Source: Caballeronia humi (lineage in GTDB: Bacteria > Pseudomonadota > Gammaproteobacteria > Burkholderiales > Burkholderiaceae). From it: 64,000 nt of DNA. Below are positions 27,817 to 38,478 of this stretch, one piece after another (position 1 is the stretch's first letter; each line of letters opens with the position of its first letter). A program made the translations under genes and the position numbers. The notes below the pieces were generated by a model. That model worked only from the letters and a program-made list of their open reading frames with translations, made no database searches and was not told the origin of the DNA. The DNA lies in NCBI RefSeq assembly GCF_001544475.1, contig NZ_FCNW02000006.1, positions 62,001-126,000 on the forward strand, read 5' to 3'.

Positions 27817-28299
27817 ATGACTTCAGAAAACAAATATCCCGGATTTAAACGCCGCTTGATCGACGCGATCAGAGCGCGCGCACCGAGCATAAATGCCACG
27901 CGTGCTCAAGCGCGCAAATCGAGCCTGAATCTGGAGTCGCCAGCGCATTTTATAATTTGTTTCAATGAGGGCTTTAAAGGCGATCCACTCTCACAGCGAA
28001 CCGCAGGTAATTGGCTCAAAGGAAATCATCTTCCTTCGGAGCCATATCGCGCGCATTTGGCGTGGTTGCTTCACGAGCGCTGGTATTTTCTGGAGCATGG
28101 GGTGAAGCCGGGAAAAACAGCATCGCCGCATACGGAGGCCAGGCAACCGGAGCTTAATTACATCGAGCTACCAACATCGCTGCGAATCGATCCCTCGCTT
28201 GAAATGCTCCCTGTAGAAGAGAAGGAGCCGATCAAGGGCATCGTGCGTGAAATCAATAAATTGATCGATGGCCTGGTAAACAAAAAACGCCCGGAATAA
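27817..28299 (+). CDS. Cro/CI-like helix-turn-helix regulator, copy 2
   Basis: A 160-residue protein aligned along its central 50 residues with the gene at 27210: shared F-N-x4-G-x-P-x-S-x2-T-x3-W-L-x5-P spacing, followed by LAW and a closing L-x2-G. Preceding this is an N-terminal segment YPGFKRRLIDAIRARAP comparable to FSDRLKFSMTRAP. The C-terminal tail (SLEMLPVEEKEPIKGIVREINKLIDGL) is predicted helical. Function: DNA-binding regulator, target unknown, possibly its own promoter and that of copy 1. A+T-richer codons than the neighbours. Its last codons overlap the terminator of the converging yidC gene. Confidence 0.83.
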   Translation: MTSENKYPGFKRRLIDAIRARAPSINATRAQARKSSLNLESPAHFIICFNEGFKGDPLSQRTAGNWLKGNHLPSEPYRAHLAWLLHERWYFLEHGVKPGKTASPHTEARQPELNYIELPTSLRIDPSLEMLPVEEKEPIKGIVREINKLIDGLVNKKRPE

Positions 28300-28311
28300 A
28301 TCCAGGCGTTT
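28282..28311 (-). terminator. Terminator of the rpmH-rnpA-yidD-yidC operon
   Basis: On the minus strand AAACGCCTGG pairs with CCGGGCGTTT (10 bp including one U-G wobble) over a 7-base loop and is followed by further T. The single mismatch forms a pair only on the minus strand, so it serves yidC. The stop codon of the opposite-strand regulator lies in the loop. Confidence 0.8.
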
Positions 28312-28335
28312 GTCAGAGCATCAAAGAAGCGCCTA

Positions 28336-30009
28336 TCAAGCAGCCTTCTTTTTGGCCCCCATCATCCTGGTGATGTAATACTGCTGCGCAATCGACAGAA
28401 CGTTATTCACCACGTAATACAGCACGAGCCCTGACGGGAAGAAGAAGAACATGACCGAGAACGCGAGCGGCATGAACATCATCATCTTCGCCTGAACCGG
28501 ATCCGGCGGCGTCGGATTCAGTTTCGTCTGCAGGAACATCGATACAGCCATCAGCACTGGCAGAATAAAATACGGATCTTGCTGCGACAAGTCATGAATC
28601 CAGCCGATCCACGGCGCGCCGCGCATTTCCACCGACGACAGCAGCACCCAATAAAGCGAAATAAACACTGGAATCTGAACCACGACCGGCAGACACCCGC
28701 CAAACGGATTCACCTTCTCGGTTTTATAAAGCTCCATCAACGCCGCATTCATTTTTTGCGGATCGCTCTTGAAGCGTTCGCGCAATTGCTGCATGCGCGG
28801 CGTGATTGCCTTCATGCGCGCCATCGATTTATAGCTCGCCGCCGACAGCGGGAAAAATACCGCTTTGATCAACAGCGTCAGCAAAACAATCGACCAGCCC
28901 CAATTGCCGACATAGCTATGAATCTTCTCGAGCAGCCAGAAAAGCGGCTTGGCGATGATCGTCACCATGCCGTAGTCCTTCACGAGCTCGAGCCCCGGCG
29001 CGACGCCTTCGAGCATGCGCTCTTCCTCGGGACCGGCAAAAAGACGTGCCTTGACGTCGACGCTCTGTCCGGGCGCGATCGTTTGCACCGGCTGCTGCAC
29101 GCCGACGCGATACAGCAGCGGATCGATCTTCTGTACATAGATATCGCGCTTCGCGCCCTGCTGCGGAATCCACGCCGACGCGAAGTAATGCTGCACCATC
29201 GCGATCCAGCCGTTGTCGGCGGACGGCTCGAAGGTCGCCTTGTTCTTGTCGATATCGCTGAAATCGATCTTCTGGAAGTGTTTCTGATCGGTGTAGACAG
29301 CCGGCCCGATGAACGTGTGCGAGAAGCGCGGCGTTTCCACCGGCGTGTTGTCGCGCACGAGTTCCATATAGAGCTTCGGCGTGACCGGCGCCGAGCCGAC
29401 GTTCTCGATCTTCGTATCGACGTTGATCACGTAGCTGCCGCGCGTGAACGTGTAGGTCTTCACGACCTTCACGCCGCCCTTCACCGGCGACTCGAACGCG
29501 ATCGACAGCGTCTTGGCATCGCCCGAAAGCGATGTCTGGCCGGGAACCGGCGTGAACACGTCGTTGTGGTTCGGGAAATCGCCGCCGAGCAGGCCCGTGC
29601 GCGCGAGATACGTGTGCGTCGGAGTGTGATCGAACAGCGTGATGTACAGGTCGGGCTGCTTGCCGTCGCCTTCCTTCACGAGCGAGAGCTTCGACAGCGT
29701 GCCGCCGCGCGTATCGATTTCGCCGGCGTAGACGTCCGTCGAGAACTTGACCAGTTGCGCGGCCGCAGTGGCTGGCGGCGTTGCCGTGCCGGGCGCGACG
29801 GCCGCCGTGGCGCCGCTGGTGGCGGCGGGCAAATCGGCGGGTTGCGTGCCCGGCGTCGAACTTCCCGGGGCGGCAGTGCCGGCCGTCTTGGTCGGGACGG
29901 CGTTCGGGAAGAACATCGACGGGCGCCCGTGGTCACGTTGCCAGTTGTCGAACAACATGACAGCCGACATGAAGAAGATGACCCATAGGACGGTACGTTT
30001 GATATCCAT
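28336..30009 (-). CDS. yidC: Membrane protein insertase YidC
   Basis: Inserts and folds inner-membrane proteins, alone or with SecYEG. At 557 residues it is typical. The N-terminal anchor ([20 protein letters not shown]) is followed by an Ala/Thr/Pro-rich linker, a large periplasmic beta-domain (~110-350), and the conserved five-helix core with the hydrophilic-groove arginine region ([44 protein letters not shown]). It ends with a basic tail (GAKKKAA). The start is set by the standard MDIKR; longer in-frame upstream residues overlap yidD. It is the last gene of the rpmH operon and ends at a clear terminator. Confidence 0.98.
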   Translation of the reverse strand: MDIKRTVLWVIFFMSAVMLFDNWQRDHGRPSMFFPNAVPTKTAGTAAPGSSTPGTQPADLPAATSGATAAVAPGTATPPATAAAQLVKFSTDVYAGEIDTRGGTLSKLSLVKEGDGKQPDLYITLFDHTPTHTYLARTGLLGGDFPNHNDVFTPVPGQTSLSGDAKTLSIAFESPVKGGVKVVKTYTFTRGSYVINVDTKIENVGSAPVTPKLYMELVRDNTPVETPRFSHTFIGPAVYTDQKHFQKIDFSDIDKNKATFEPSADNGWIAMVQHYFASAWIPQQGAKRDIYVQKIDPLLYRVGVQQPVQTIAPGQSVDVKARLFAGPEEERMLEGVAPGLELVKDYGMVTIIAKPLFWLLEKIHSYVGNWGWSIVLLTLLIKAVFFPLSAASYKSMARMKAITPRMQQLRERFKSDPQKMNAALMELYKTEKVNPFGGCLPVVVQIPVFISLYWVLLSSVEMRGAPWIGWIHDLSQQDPYFILPVLMAVSMFLQTKLNPTPPDPVQAKMMMFMPLAFSVMFFFFPSGLVLYYVVNNVLSIAQQYYITRMMGAKKKAA

Positions 30010-30038
30010 GCGTGTCTCAGTGTCGATCGAAAGGCGCT

Positions 30039-30335
30039 TTAACGCCGTTTGGTAGTGAATTCTTCTGGAACGGATTCGTGAGCAGGCCGGGAGACCGGCT
30101 CGGAATCGTGTCGTGAAGCAGGCGACGGCGGGACCAGGTCGATGCCGCCAGCCGAAAACGGATGACAGCGGCACAGACGTTTCGCTGCGAGATACGTGCC
30201 GTGCGCGGCGCCATGATACTGGATTGCTTCGCGCGCGTAGTCGGAACAGGAAGGGAAAAAGCGGCAGCGGTTGCCGAGCAGGGGGCTCACAGCAAGCTTG
30301 TAAAAGCGCAACAAAGCGATCAGTGCCGTTTGCAT
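30039..30335 (-). CDS. yidD: Membrane protein insertion efficiency factor YidD
   Basis: A 98-residue inner-membrane-associated protein that assists YidC-dependent insertion. The core is clear: [39 protein letters not shown] and [18 protein letters not shown] with its four conserved cysteines. The C-terminal ~25 residues are variable. Start chosen at MQTALIALL, the family's normal N-terminus. It sits in its canonical place between rnpA and yidC. Confidence 0.96.
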   Translation of the reverse strand: MQTALIALLRFYKLAVSPLLGNRCRFFPSCSDYAREAIQYHGAAHGTYLAAKRLCRCHPFSAGGIDLVPPSPASRHDSEPVSRPAHESVPEEFTTKRR

Positions 30336-30394
30336 AAGCTTTGCGCCCTGGTCTCGATCCGGTCCACAGGGACGAACCGGATACCGCATGCGCA

Positions 30395-30901
30395 TCATGG
30401 CCCGGAGGGCCTGGGTGAATCGTCTGCGTTCGGCGGAGCAGCGCTTGCCGCTTCCGCCGGTGCCACCTCTGCCGCCACGCGGCGCGCCGCTTCGCGCACC
30501 GCCCGGTCGAGCAGCATATCGATTTCGTCGCGGCACAGCGTTCTGAGCGGCGGCGATTTCGCGCTCGGCATCGCCTTGCGGTCGATCTTTGCGTGCAGCC
30601 TGAGCAGGATATCCCACCCGCCGAGCTCCGCGCGACGCAACCGGAACGCCTCGCGTGCGAGCCGCTTGATCAGATTACGCGTGACTGCGCGCGGCGCCTG
30701 CTTCTTGCCGATGACGAGTCCGAGACGCGCGTCGTTGCCGGTCGGCTTGCCGTACAGGACGAAGTGCGGGGAGCGTCGCCAGGGGCGCAAACGAAAAACG
30801 GATGAGTATTCATCCGTTTTCAGTAGCCTTGCGGCCTTGGGGAACGCGGCCTGCGCTCGCAACTGAATGGTGTCCTGTGAGGAGCCTTCGATGCTGCGCA
30901 T
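30395..30901 (-). CDS. rnpA: Ribonuclease P protein component
   Basis: Protein subunit of RNase P, which trims 5' ends of precursor tRNAs. Core motifs: [27 protein letters not shown] and the RNR-like box [32 protein letters not shown]. The C-terminus has an Ala/Pro-rich extension. The start is uncertain: ATG at 30901 gives 14 residues before [11 protein letters not shown], whereas relatives begin close to AAFPKA; a TTG at 30862 would match them better. A long perfect hairpin lies early in the coding sequence. Confidence 0.95.
   Translation of the reverse strand: MRSIEGSSQDTIQLRAQAAFPKAARLLKTDEYSSVFRLRPWRRSPHFVLYGKPTGNDARLGLVIGKKQAPRAVTRNLIKRLAREAFRLRRAELGGWDILLRLHAKIDRKAMPSAKSPPLRTLCRDEIDMLLDRAVREAARRVAAEVAPAEAASAAPPNADDSPRPSGP
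30795..30820. other. Terminator-like hairpin inside the start of rnpA
   Basis: A perfect 11-bp inverted repeat, AAAACGGATGA / TCATCCGTTTT, with a 4-base loop. On the rnpA strand it is followed by another T, giving five in a row. It encodes the conserved KTDEYSSVF stretch, so coding constraint contributes. Confidence 0.6.
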
Positions 30902-30955
30902 ATCGGGTTCGCACGCATGCGGGCGTGTGCCTGAGCGTGCCGTCAACAAGCGGCC

Positions 30956-31090
30956 TTAAACTGCCAGGCGCTTGCGGCCCTTCGCGCGACGTGCGTTGAT
31001 CACTTTGCGGCCGCCAGCCGTCTTCATACGGACGCGGAAGCCATGGGTGCGCTTGCGGCGCGTCACGGAAGGTTGGTAAGTACGTTTCAT
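30956..31090 (-). CDS. rpmH: Large ribosomal subunit protein bL34
   Basis: A 44-residue, highly basic ribosomal protein translated as [18 protein letters not shown] followed by [22 protein letters not shown] and ending RLAV. This is the exact length and sequence pattern of bL34. It is the first gene of the operon with rnpA, yidD and yidC, and it diverges from dnaA as is usual near bacterial origins. Start and stop are unambiguous. Confidence 0.99.
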   Translation of the reverse strand: MKRTYQPSVTRRKRTHGFRVRMKTAGGRKVINARRAKGRKRLAV

Positions 31091-31485
31091 GGTGCTCTCA
31101 CTTGGGTGTTAATCGACCGCGCGGGCATCCGCAGAAAGCGCAATGGCCGGAGGTTCAGGAATTCGGTCTTCGCGGAACCCGCTATTTAAACCTTTTTCCT
31201 CTTGACCGTCAATAGCTTACAAGGCGTGCCAGGGGTTCGCGCGAGCATTTTACGGGCCATCATCGCGTTGATTTGACCCTGTGGATAACTCGCGCGCCGT
31301 CCGGGTTTGGCGTTAGAATCTCGCCTTAATCCCAAGAATCTGCCCGCTGCTTCGGCCCGCATTCCGCCCGCAAACCCTTGCGGCGTAAGCCTCCGGAGCA
31401 TAACTGCTTGGCCGTGCCGGACCTTGTTGCGAAATTGTGACAGGGACGGTGTCAGGCTGCGGCGCAACCATAACGACTGCACCCG
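31091..31485. other. Divergent rpmH-dnaA intergenic region; possible origin flank with one DnaA box
   Basis: This 395-base gap separates the divergent rpmH and dnaA genes. It contains a single perfect DnaA box, TGTGGATAA at 31280-31288 (TTATCCACA on the other strand). I found no further box with one mismatch and no strong A+T-rich unwinding element, so it may serve dnaA autoregulation rather than be the full oriC. Flanking genes point away from it on both sides. Confidence 0.6.
31184..31212 (-). promoter_or_regulatory. Promoter of the rpmH operon
   Basis: Read on the minus strand: TTGACG (31207-31212), 17 bases, TTAAAT (31184-31189). The start would be about 100 bases before the rpmH ATG. 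Confidence 0.6.
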
Positions 31486-33051
31486 ATGAACGATTTCTGG
31501 CAACACTGTTCCGCATTGCTGGAGCGCGAACTCACGCCGCAGCAGTACGTCACGTGGATCAAACCGTTGGCCCCGGTCGACTTCGATGCCGATGCGAGCA
31601 CCTTGCGCATCGCCGCGCCCAACCGCTTCAAGCTCGACTGGGTGAAGAGCCAGTTTTCAGGCCGCATCGCCGACCTGGCGCGCGAATTCTGGCACGCGCC
31701 CGTCGACGTCCAGTTCGTCCTCGATCCTAAAGCGACCGCGCGCAATGCGTTGGGTGCATCGTCGGCGTCTTCGATGCCGCGCGCGGCCCAGCAACAAGCG
31801 CAGCAACCGCGCCCGGGCATGCCGAACGGCGCGCCGATGAACCACGCGAACGCGAGCGCGCACATCAACGCGCTCGCCGCCGAGGCCGCGCAGCACGCGC
31901 AAGCCACGCACGACGATCACGCCGACCTCGATCTCCCGAGCCTCGACGCCAACGAAGCCGCCGTCGCGCGCCGGACGTGGCGTCCGGGGGGCAATGCGGC
32001 GGCCTCGGGTGAAAACGATTCCGCCTACGAGCGCTCGAAGCTCAACCCCGTCCTCACGTTCGACAACTTCGTGACCGGCAAGGCGAACCAGCTCGCGCGC
32101 GCGGCGGCGATCCAGGTCGCCGACAACCCCGGCATCTCGTACAACCCGCTCTTTCTGTACGGCGGCGTCGGGCTGGGCAAGACGCATTTGATCCATGCGA
32201 TCGGCAATCAGTTGCTGATGGACAAGGCCGGCGCGCGCATCCGCTACATCCACGCGGAGCAGTACGTGTCGGACGTGGTGAAGGCGTACCAGCGCAAAGC
32301 GTTCGACGACTTCAAGCGCTACTACCACTCGCTCGACCTGCTGCTGATCGACGATATCCAGTTCTTCTCCGGCAAGTCGCGCACGCAGGAAGAGTTCTTC
32401 TACGCGTTCGAGGCGCTGGTCGCGAACAAGGCGCAGGTGATCATCACGAGCGACACGTATCCAAAGGAAATCTCGGGTATCGACGACCGTCTGATCTCGC
32501 GCTTCGACTCCGGTCTCACGGTCGCGATCGAGCCGCCCGAACTGGAAATGCGCGTCGCGATCCTGATGCGCAAGGCGCAGTCGGAAGGCGTGAGTCTCTC
32601 GGAAGATGTCGCTTTTTTCGTCGCGAAGCATCTTCGCTCGAACGTGCGAGAACTCGAAGGCGCGCTGCGCAAGATCCTTGCGTATTCGAAATTCCACGGC
32701 CGCGAGATTTCGATCGAGCTGACGAAAGAAGCGCTGAAAGACCTGCTGACGGTGCAGAACCGCCAGATTTCGGTGGAAAACATCCAGAAAACGGTCGCCG
32801 ACTTCTACAACATCAAGGTTGCCGACATGTATTCGAAGAAGCGTCCGGCGAATATCGCGCGGCCGCGGCAGATCGCGATGTACCTGGCGAAGGAGCTCAC
32901 GCAGAAAAGCCTGCCGGAAATCGGCGAACTCTTCGGCGGACGCGACCACACGACCGTGCTGCACGCGGTGCGCAAGATTTCCGCCGAACGTGGCACGGAT
33001 GCGCAGTTGAACCACGAGTTGCACGTCCTCGAACAGACGCTCAAGGGCTGA
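31486..33051 (+). CDS. dnaA: Chromosomal replication initiator protein DnaA
   Basis: Binds DnaA boxes and unwinds oriC. At 521 residues it is longer than E. coli DnaA because domain II (~90-190) is an expanded Gln/Ala/His-rich linker, as in other Burkholderiales. Domain I starts [25 protein letters not shown]. The AAA+ domain has Walker [10 protein letters not shown] (from residue 226), Walker [10 protein letters not shown] and sensor motifs. The C-terminal DnaA signature is [15 protein letters not shown]. It starts the dnaA-dnaN-gyrB series. Confidence 0.98.
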   Translation: MNDFWQHCSALLERELTPQQYVTWIKPLAPVDFDADASTLRIAAPNRFKLDWVKSQFSGRIADLAREFWHAPVDVQFVLDPKATARNALGASSASSMPRAAQQQAQQPRPGMPNGAPMNHANASAHINALAAEAAQHAQATHDDHADLDLPSLDANEAAVARRTWRPGGNAAASGENDSAYERSKLNPVLTFDNFVTGKANQLARAAAIQVADNPGISYNPLFLYGGVGLGKTHLIHAIGNQLLMDKAGARIRYIHAEQYVSDVVKAYQRKAFDDFKRYYHSLDLLLIDDIQFFSGKSRTQEEFFYAFEALVANKAQVIITSDTYPKEISGIDDRLISRFDSGLTVAIEPPELEMRVAILMRKAQSEGVSLSEDVAFFVAKHLRSNVRELEGALRKILAYSKFHGREISIELTKEALKDLLTVQNRQISVENIQKTVADFYNIKVADMYSKKRPANIARPRQIAMYLAKELTQKSLPEIGELFGGRDHTTVLHAVRKISAERGTDAQLNHELHVLEQTLKG

Positions 33052-33309
33052 TGGCCGAATAAAGAAAACGCGCCTCGAAAACGCGCCGTCAGGCCTCTGT
33101 TTATTGACGAAAATGCCCCCATTTTCAGGAAGCGGTTTCGTTTTCAGGCACAATACGGGTTTGACCGCCCGCGGGCCTTGGGCGGCATTCTGGCGCAATG
33201 CTTTCGCGCGAATCCGGCGGGGGGCCGGCAACGCGTGTTACGAGGCTGTCCGAAGGCAAAAACGGTGGCACGACCGTCGGGCAGGCCGTCACATCAACGA
33301 AGGAACTCT

Positions 33310-34413
33310 ATGCAACTGGTCAAGACCGAACGAGATAATCTTCTAAGGCCGCTGCAAACCGTCAGCGGTATCGTCGAACGCCGTCATACGTTGCCGATCC
33401 TCGCCAATTTGCTGATTACCAAGAATGGCGCCGACGTGTCGTTCCTCTCGACCGATCTCGAGCTTCAGATCACCACGCATGCCGATTTCGGCGTAGGCAG
33501 CGATCAGGTCGCCACCACCGTTGCCGCGCGCAAGCTGCTCGACATCCTGCGCGCCATGCCGCCGGGCGAAGTCGCGCTCGATCTCTCCGACAAGCGTCTC
33601 ACCGTGCGTTCCGGCAAGAGCCGCTTCGCGCTGCAAACGCTCGCCGCCGACGAATTCCCGACCGTCAACCAGTCTACCGACTTCGGCGCGAGCCTGTCGG
33701 TGCCGCAAAAGACCTTCCGGCAATTGCTCGGCATGGTCCATTTCGCGATGGCGCAGCAGGACATCCGTTACTACCTGAACGGCATGCTGCTCGTCGTCGA
33801 CGGCGATCAGCTGATGGCGGTCGCAACGGACGGCCACCGTCTCGCGTTCTCGTCGATGAAGATCGAGGGCGCGTTTCCTCGCCAGGAAGTGATCATTCCG
33901 CGCAAGACGATCCTGGAATTGCAGCGCCTGCTGGAAGACATCGACGACAACCTGAAAATCGACATCGCCCCGACGCAGGTGAAGTTCACCTTCGGCCAGG
34001 TCGAACTGGTGTCGAAGCTCGTGGAAGGCAAGTTCCCCGACTTCCAGCGCGTGATTCCGAAGTCGCACAAGAACACGTTCCTGATCGGTCGCGAGGAACT
34101 GCAGCGCTCGCTGCAACGCGCGGCGATTCTCACGTCCGACAAGTTCAAGGGCGTGCGCTGCCTCGTCGAACCGGGTCAGCTGAAGATCATGTCGACCAAT
34201 GCCGACCAGGAAGAAGCACAGGAAGAACTGGAAATCGCCTATCAGGGCGACAGCGTCGATATCGGGTTCAACGTCACGTATCTGCTCGACGTGCTCGCGA
34301 ACCTGAAGATCGACAACCTTCAAGTCAGCCTCGGCGACGCTAATTCCAGCGCGCTGATCACGATTCCCGAGAACGAGGAATTCAAGTACGTGGTGATGCC
34401 GATGCGCATCTGA
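33310..34413 (+). CDS. dnaN: DNA polymerase III beta subunit (sliding clamp)
   Basis: Ring-shaped processivity factor loaded on DNA by the clamp loader. The protein has 367 residues in three similar domains. It starts MQLVKTERDNLLRPLQTVSGIVERRHTLPIL and ends with EFKYVVMPMRI, the conserved C-terminus that forms part of the partner-binding pocket. GAAGGA 5 bases before the ATG at 33310 defines the start; 44 in-frame codons upstream are not coding. The 258 bases between dnaA and dnaN carry a duplicated TTTTCAGG but no confident promoter. Confidence 0.98.
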   Translation: MQLVKTERDNLLRPLQTVSGIVERRHTLPILANLLITKNGADVSFLSTDLELQITTHADFGVGSDQVATTVAARKLLDILRAMPPGEVALDLSDKRLTVRSGKSRFALQTLAADEFPTVNQSTDFGASLSVPQKTFRQLLGMVHFAMAQQDIRYYLNGMLLVVDGDQLMAVATDGHRLAFSSMKIEGAFPRQEVIIPRKTILELQRLLEDIDDNLKIDIAPTQVKFTFGQVELVSKLVEGKFPDFQRVIPKSHKNTFLIGREELQRSLQRAAILTSDKFKGVRCLVEPGQLKIMSTNADQEEAQEELEIAYQGDSVDIGFNVTYLLDVLANLKIDNLQVSLGDANSSALITIPENEEFKYVVMPMRI

Positions 34414-34437
34414 CGCGTTCCATACCAAAAACATTCC

Positions 34438-34466
34438 AAGGGGCGGCGCGCCCCTTTGGCGTTTTT
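34438..34466 (+). terminator. Terminator between dnaN and gyrB
   Basis: AAGGGGCG and CGCCCCTT form an 8-bp stem with a 3-base loop, with TTTTT a few bases downstream. It suggests gyrB has its own promoter or depends on read-through. Confidence 0.75.
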
Positions 34467-34468
34467 AA

Positions 34469-36997
<2,529 letters not shown>

Positions 36998-37030
36998 GGG
37001 GAGCTAGACTCACCCGCGTGCCCCCCCTTC

Positions 37031-37056
37031 ACGAGGCCCCACTGGGGCCTCGTTTT
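37031..37056 (+). terminator. Terminator of gyrB
   Basis: A perfect 10-bp stem (ACGAGGCCCC / GGGGCCTCGT) with a 3-base loop and TTTT. It also faces the converging porin gene. Confidence 0.88.
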
Positions 37057-37075
37057 CATTCCGGCGAAGCACTCA

Positions 37076-38221
37076 TCAGAACGCGTGCCGCAGCGCGACG
37101 CGCATCACAAGCTGATTCCCCGTCGATGACGGCGCCTGCGTGCCGGGAATGAACGCCTGGTCGAGGATCGAGTTCGTCGAATCGCCGGTGACTTTCTGGT
37201 ATGCGCCCTGCACGTAGACGTCAGTACGTTTCGACAGGAAGTAGTCCGCCATCAGACCGACGGAGTGAATCCTGGGCTTCACGCTCCCCGTCGACGCGTC
37301 GTACGTTTCCATCGTGTAGACATATTGCGCGCCGACGAAGAAGCCCGGCGTGAACTGATACTTCCCGTTGACCTCGAAGTTCTGATACTTCAGCGCATTC
37401 AAAGCCACGCCGGGCGCAGCGAGCGGCACGCCGCCGATATAGCCGTTGCCGCTGGGATTCCGATATGCCGTATTGGTATAAGCGAAGCCCACTGTCGCCA
37501 GCCCGATCGTGTAGTTGATCCCCGCGCCGAACACGCGCATGCGTTCCGCGATGAAGCTGGCATCGTTCGCGGCGATCGCGCCGGTCGCATTCGTGCCCGT
37601 GCCATCGGCTTGCAGGTACGCGGCGCCGATCAACAACCCGCCGTTGGCATACGAGCCACCCACGCTGTACTGCCGGTTATTGGCGAAATTCGCGTCGTTG
37701 CTGAAACCGTACGCGCCGCCGAACCGGAACCCCGCCATTTGCGGACTCGCATATTTCACCGCATTGCTGACGCGGAACGAGTTGTCGGTGTTGTCGTTGT
37801 CGTATGGGTGCGCGAACAGGTAGCCCGCCCAGTTGCCATTGGCCGTGGTCGGCGCGAGATAGTCGACCACGGAGTCGTACTGACGACCGAGCGTCACGGT
37901 GCCGAAGCGCTCGCGTTCGATTCCCACGTAAGCCTGCCGTCCGAACATGCGCCCACCCTGGGCCGCGCGGCCCGAGTTCACATCGAAGCCGTTTTCCAGT
38001 TGCAGGATCGCCTTCGTTCCCCCGCCCAGGTCTTCGACCCCGCGCAGGCCCCAGCGGCTTCCCTGCGCGTAGCCGCTCGAAAGTTCGTAGACGTGGCCGC
38101 TGCCCACGTTGTTCGTGTAGTCGAGTCCTTCGTCGATCACGCCGTACAGCGTGACGCTGCTCTGGGCAAATGCAGGTGAAGCGAGGACGAGCGCCGTCAG
38201 CGCAATGGCTTGATGTTTCAT
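37076..38221 (-). CDS. Gram-negative trimeric porin (OmpC-like, Burkholderia type)
   Basis: A 381-residue outer-membrane beta-barrel. Signal peptide MKHQAIALTALVLASPAFAQ is followed by SSVTLYGVIDEGLDY, the near-universal first strand of betaproteobacterial porins. SRWGLRGVEDLGGGTKAILQLENGFD and FGRQAYVGIERERFGTVTLGRQYD are strong signatures. The chain ends MRVALRHAF with the C-terminal phenylalanine required by the BAM machinery. GGAG 6 bases before ATG. It diverges from an aldehyde dehydrogenase operon and may supply its substrate; the shared 257-base region has palindromic repeats. Confidence 0.96.
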   Translation of the reverse strand: MKHQAIALTALVLASPAFAQSSVTLYGVIDEGLDYTNNVGSGHVYELSSGYAQGSRWGLRGVEDLGGGTKAILQLENGFDVNSGRAAQGGRMFGRQAYVGIERERFGTVTLGRQYDSVVDYLAPTTANGNWAGYLFAHPYDNDNTDNSFRVSNAVKYASPQMAGFRFGGAYGFSNDANFANNRQYSVGGSYANGGLLIGAAYLQADGTGTNATGAIAANDASFIAERMRVFGAGINYTIGLATVGFAYTNTAYRNPSGNGYIGGVPLAAPGVALNALKYQNFEVNGKYQFTPGFFVGAQYVYTMETYDASTGSVKPRIHSVGLMADYFLSKRTDVYVQGAYQKVTGDSTNSILDQAFIPGTQAPSSTGNQLVMRVALRHAF

Positions 38222-38326
38222 CGAGTCTCCAGGGTTTTTCTATCGAGTCGCGGGCCGGCGATGTCCGACCTCAGCGCGACGCATTTTGCTGGCTCGAAGC
38301 GCAATCGCCAAAGGATTTGATTTCGG

Positions 38327-38359
38327 GATGAACATGCGTTTTATGAATGTTTGTTCATC
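38327..38359. promoter_or_regulatory. Inverted repeat in the porin / dehydrogenase divergent promoter
   Basis: GATGAACA (38327-38334) and TGTTCATC (38352-38359) are perfectly complementary with 17 bases between, and AACAT/ATGTT form a nested pair. The string ACATGCGTTTT at 38332 recurs at 38441-38451, close to the dehydrogenase start. This is consistent with paired operator sites. Confidence 0.45.
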
Positions 38360-38478
38360 GAAATCGTCGCTTGCCGGCCCACCGGGAGGAGGAGAAGAAT
38401 GCTCTTCATGCGCAGTCGGCAACCTTTTGAGTGTCGTCGGACATGCGTTTTTCGAACATTACCAACCGTCAGGGAACC

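Noticed and set aside
31091..31485. Calling the whole rpmH-dnaA gap oriC
   Set aside because: Only one perfect DnaA box and no clear unwinding element were seen, so only the box and a possible origin flank are reported.
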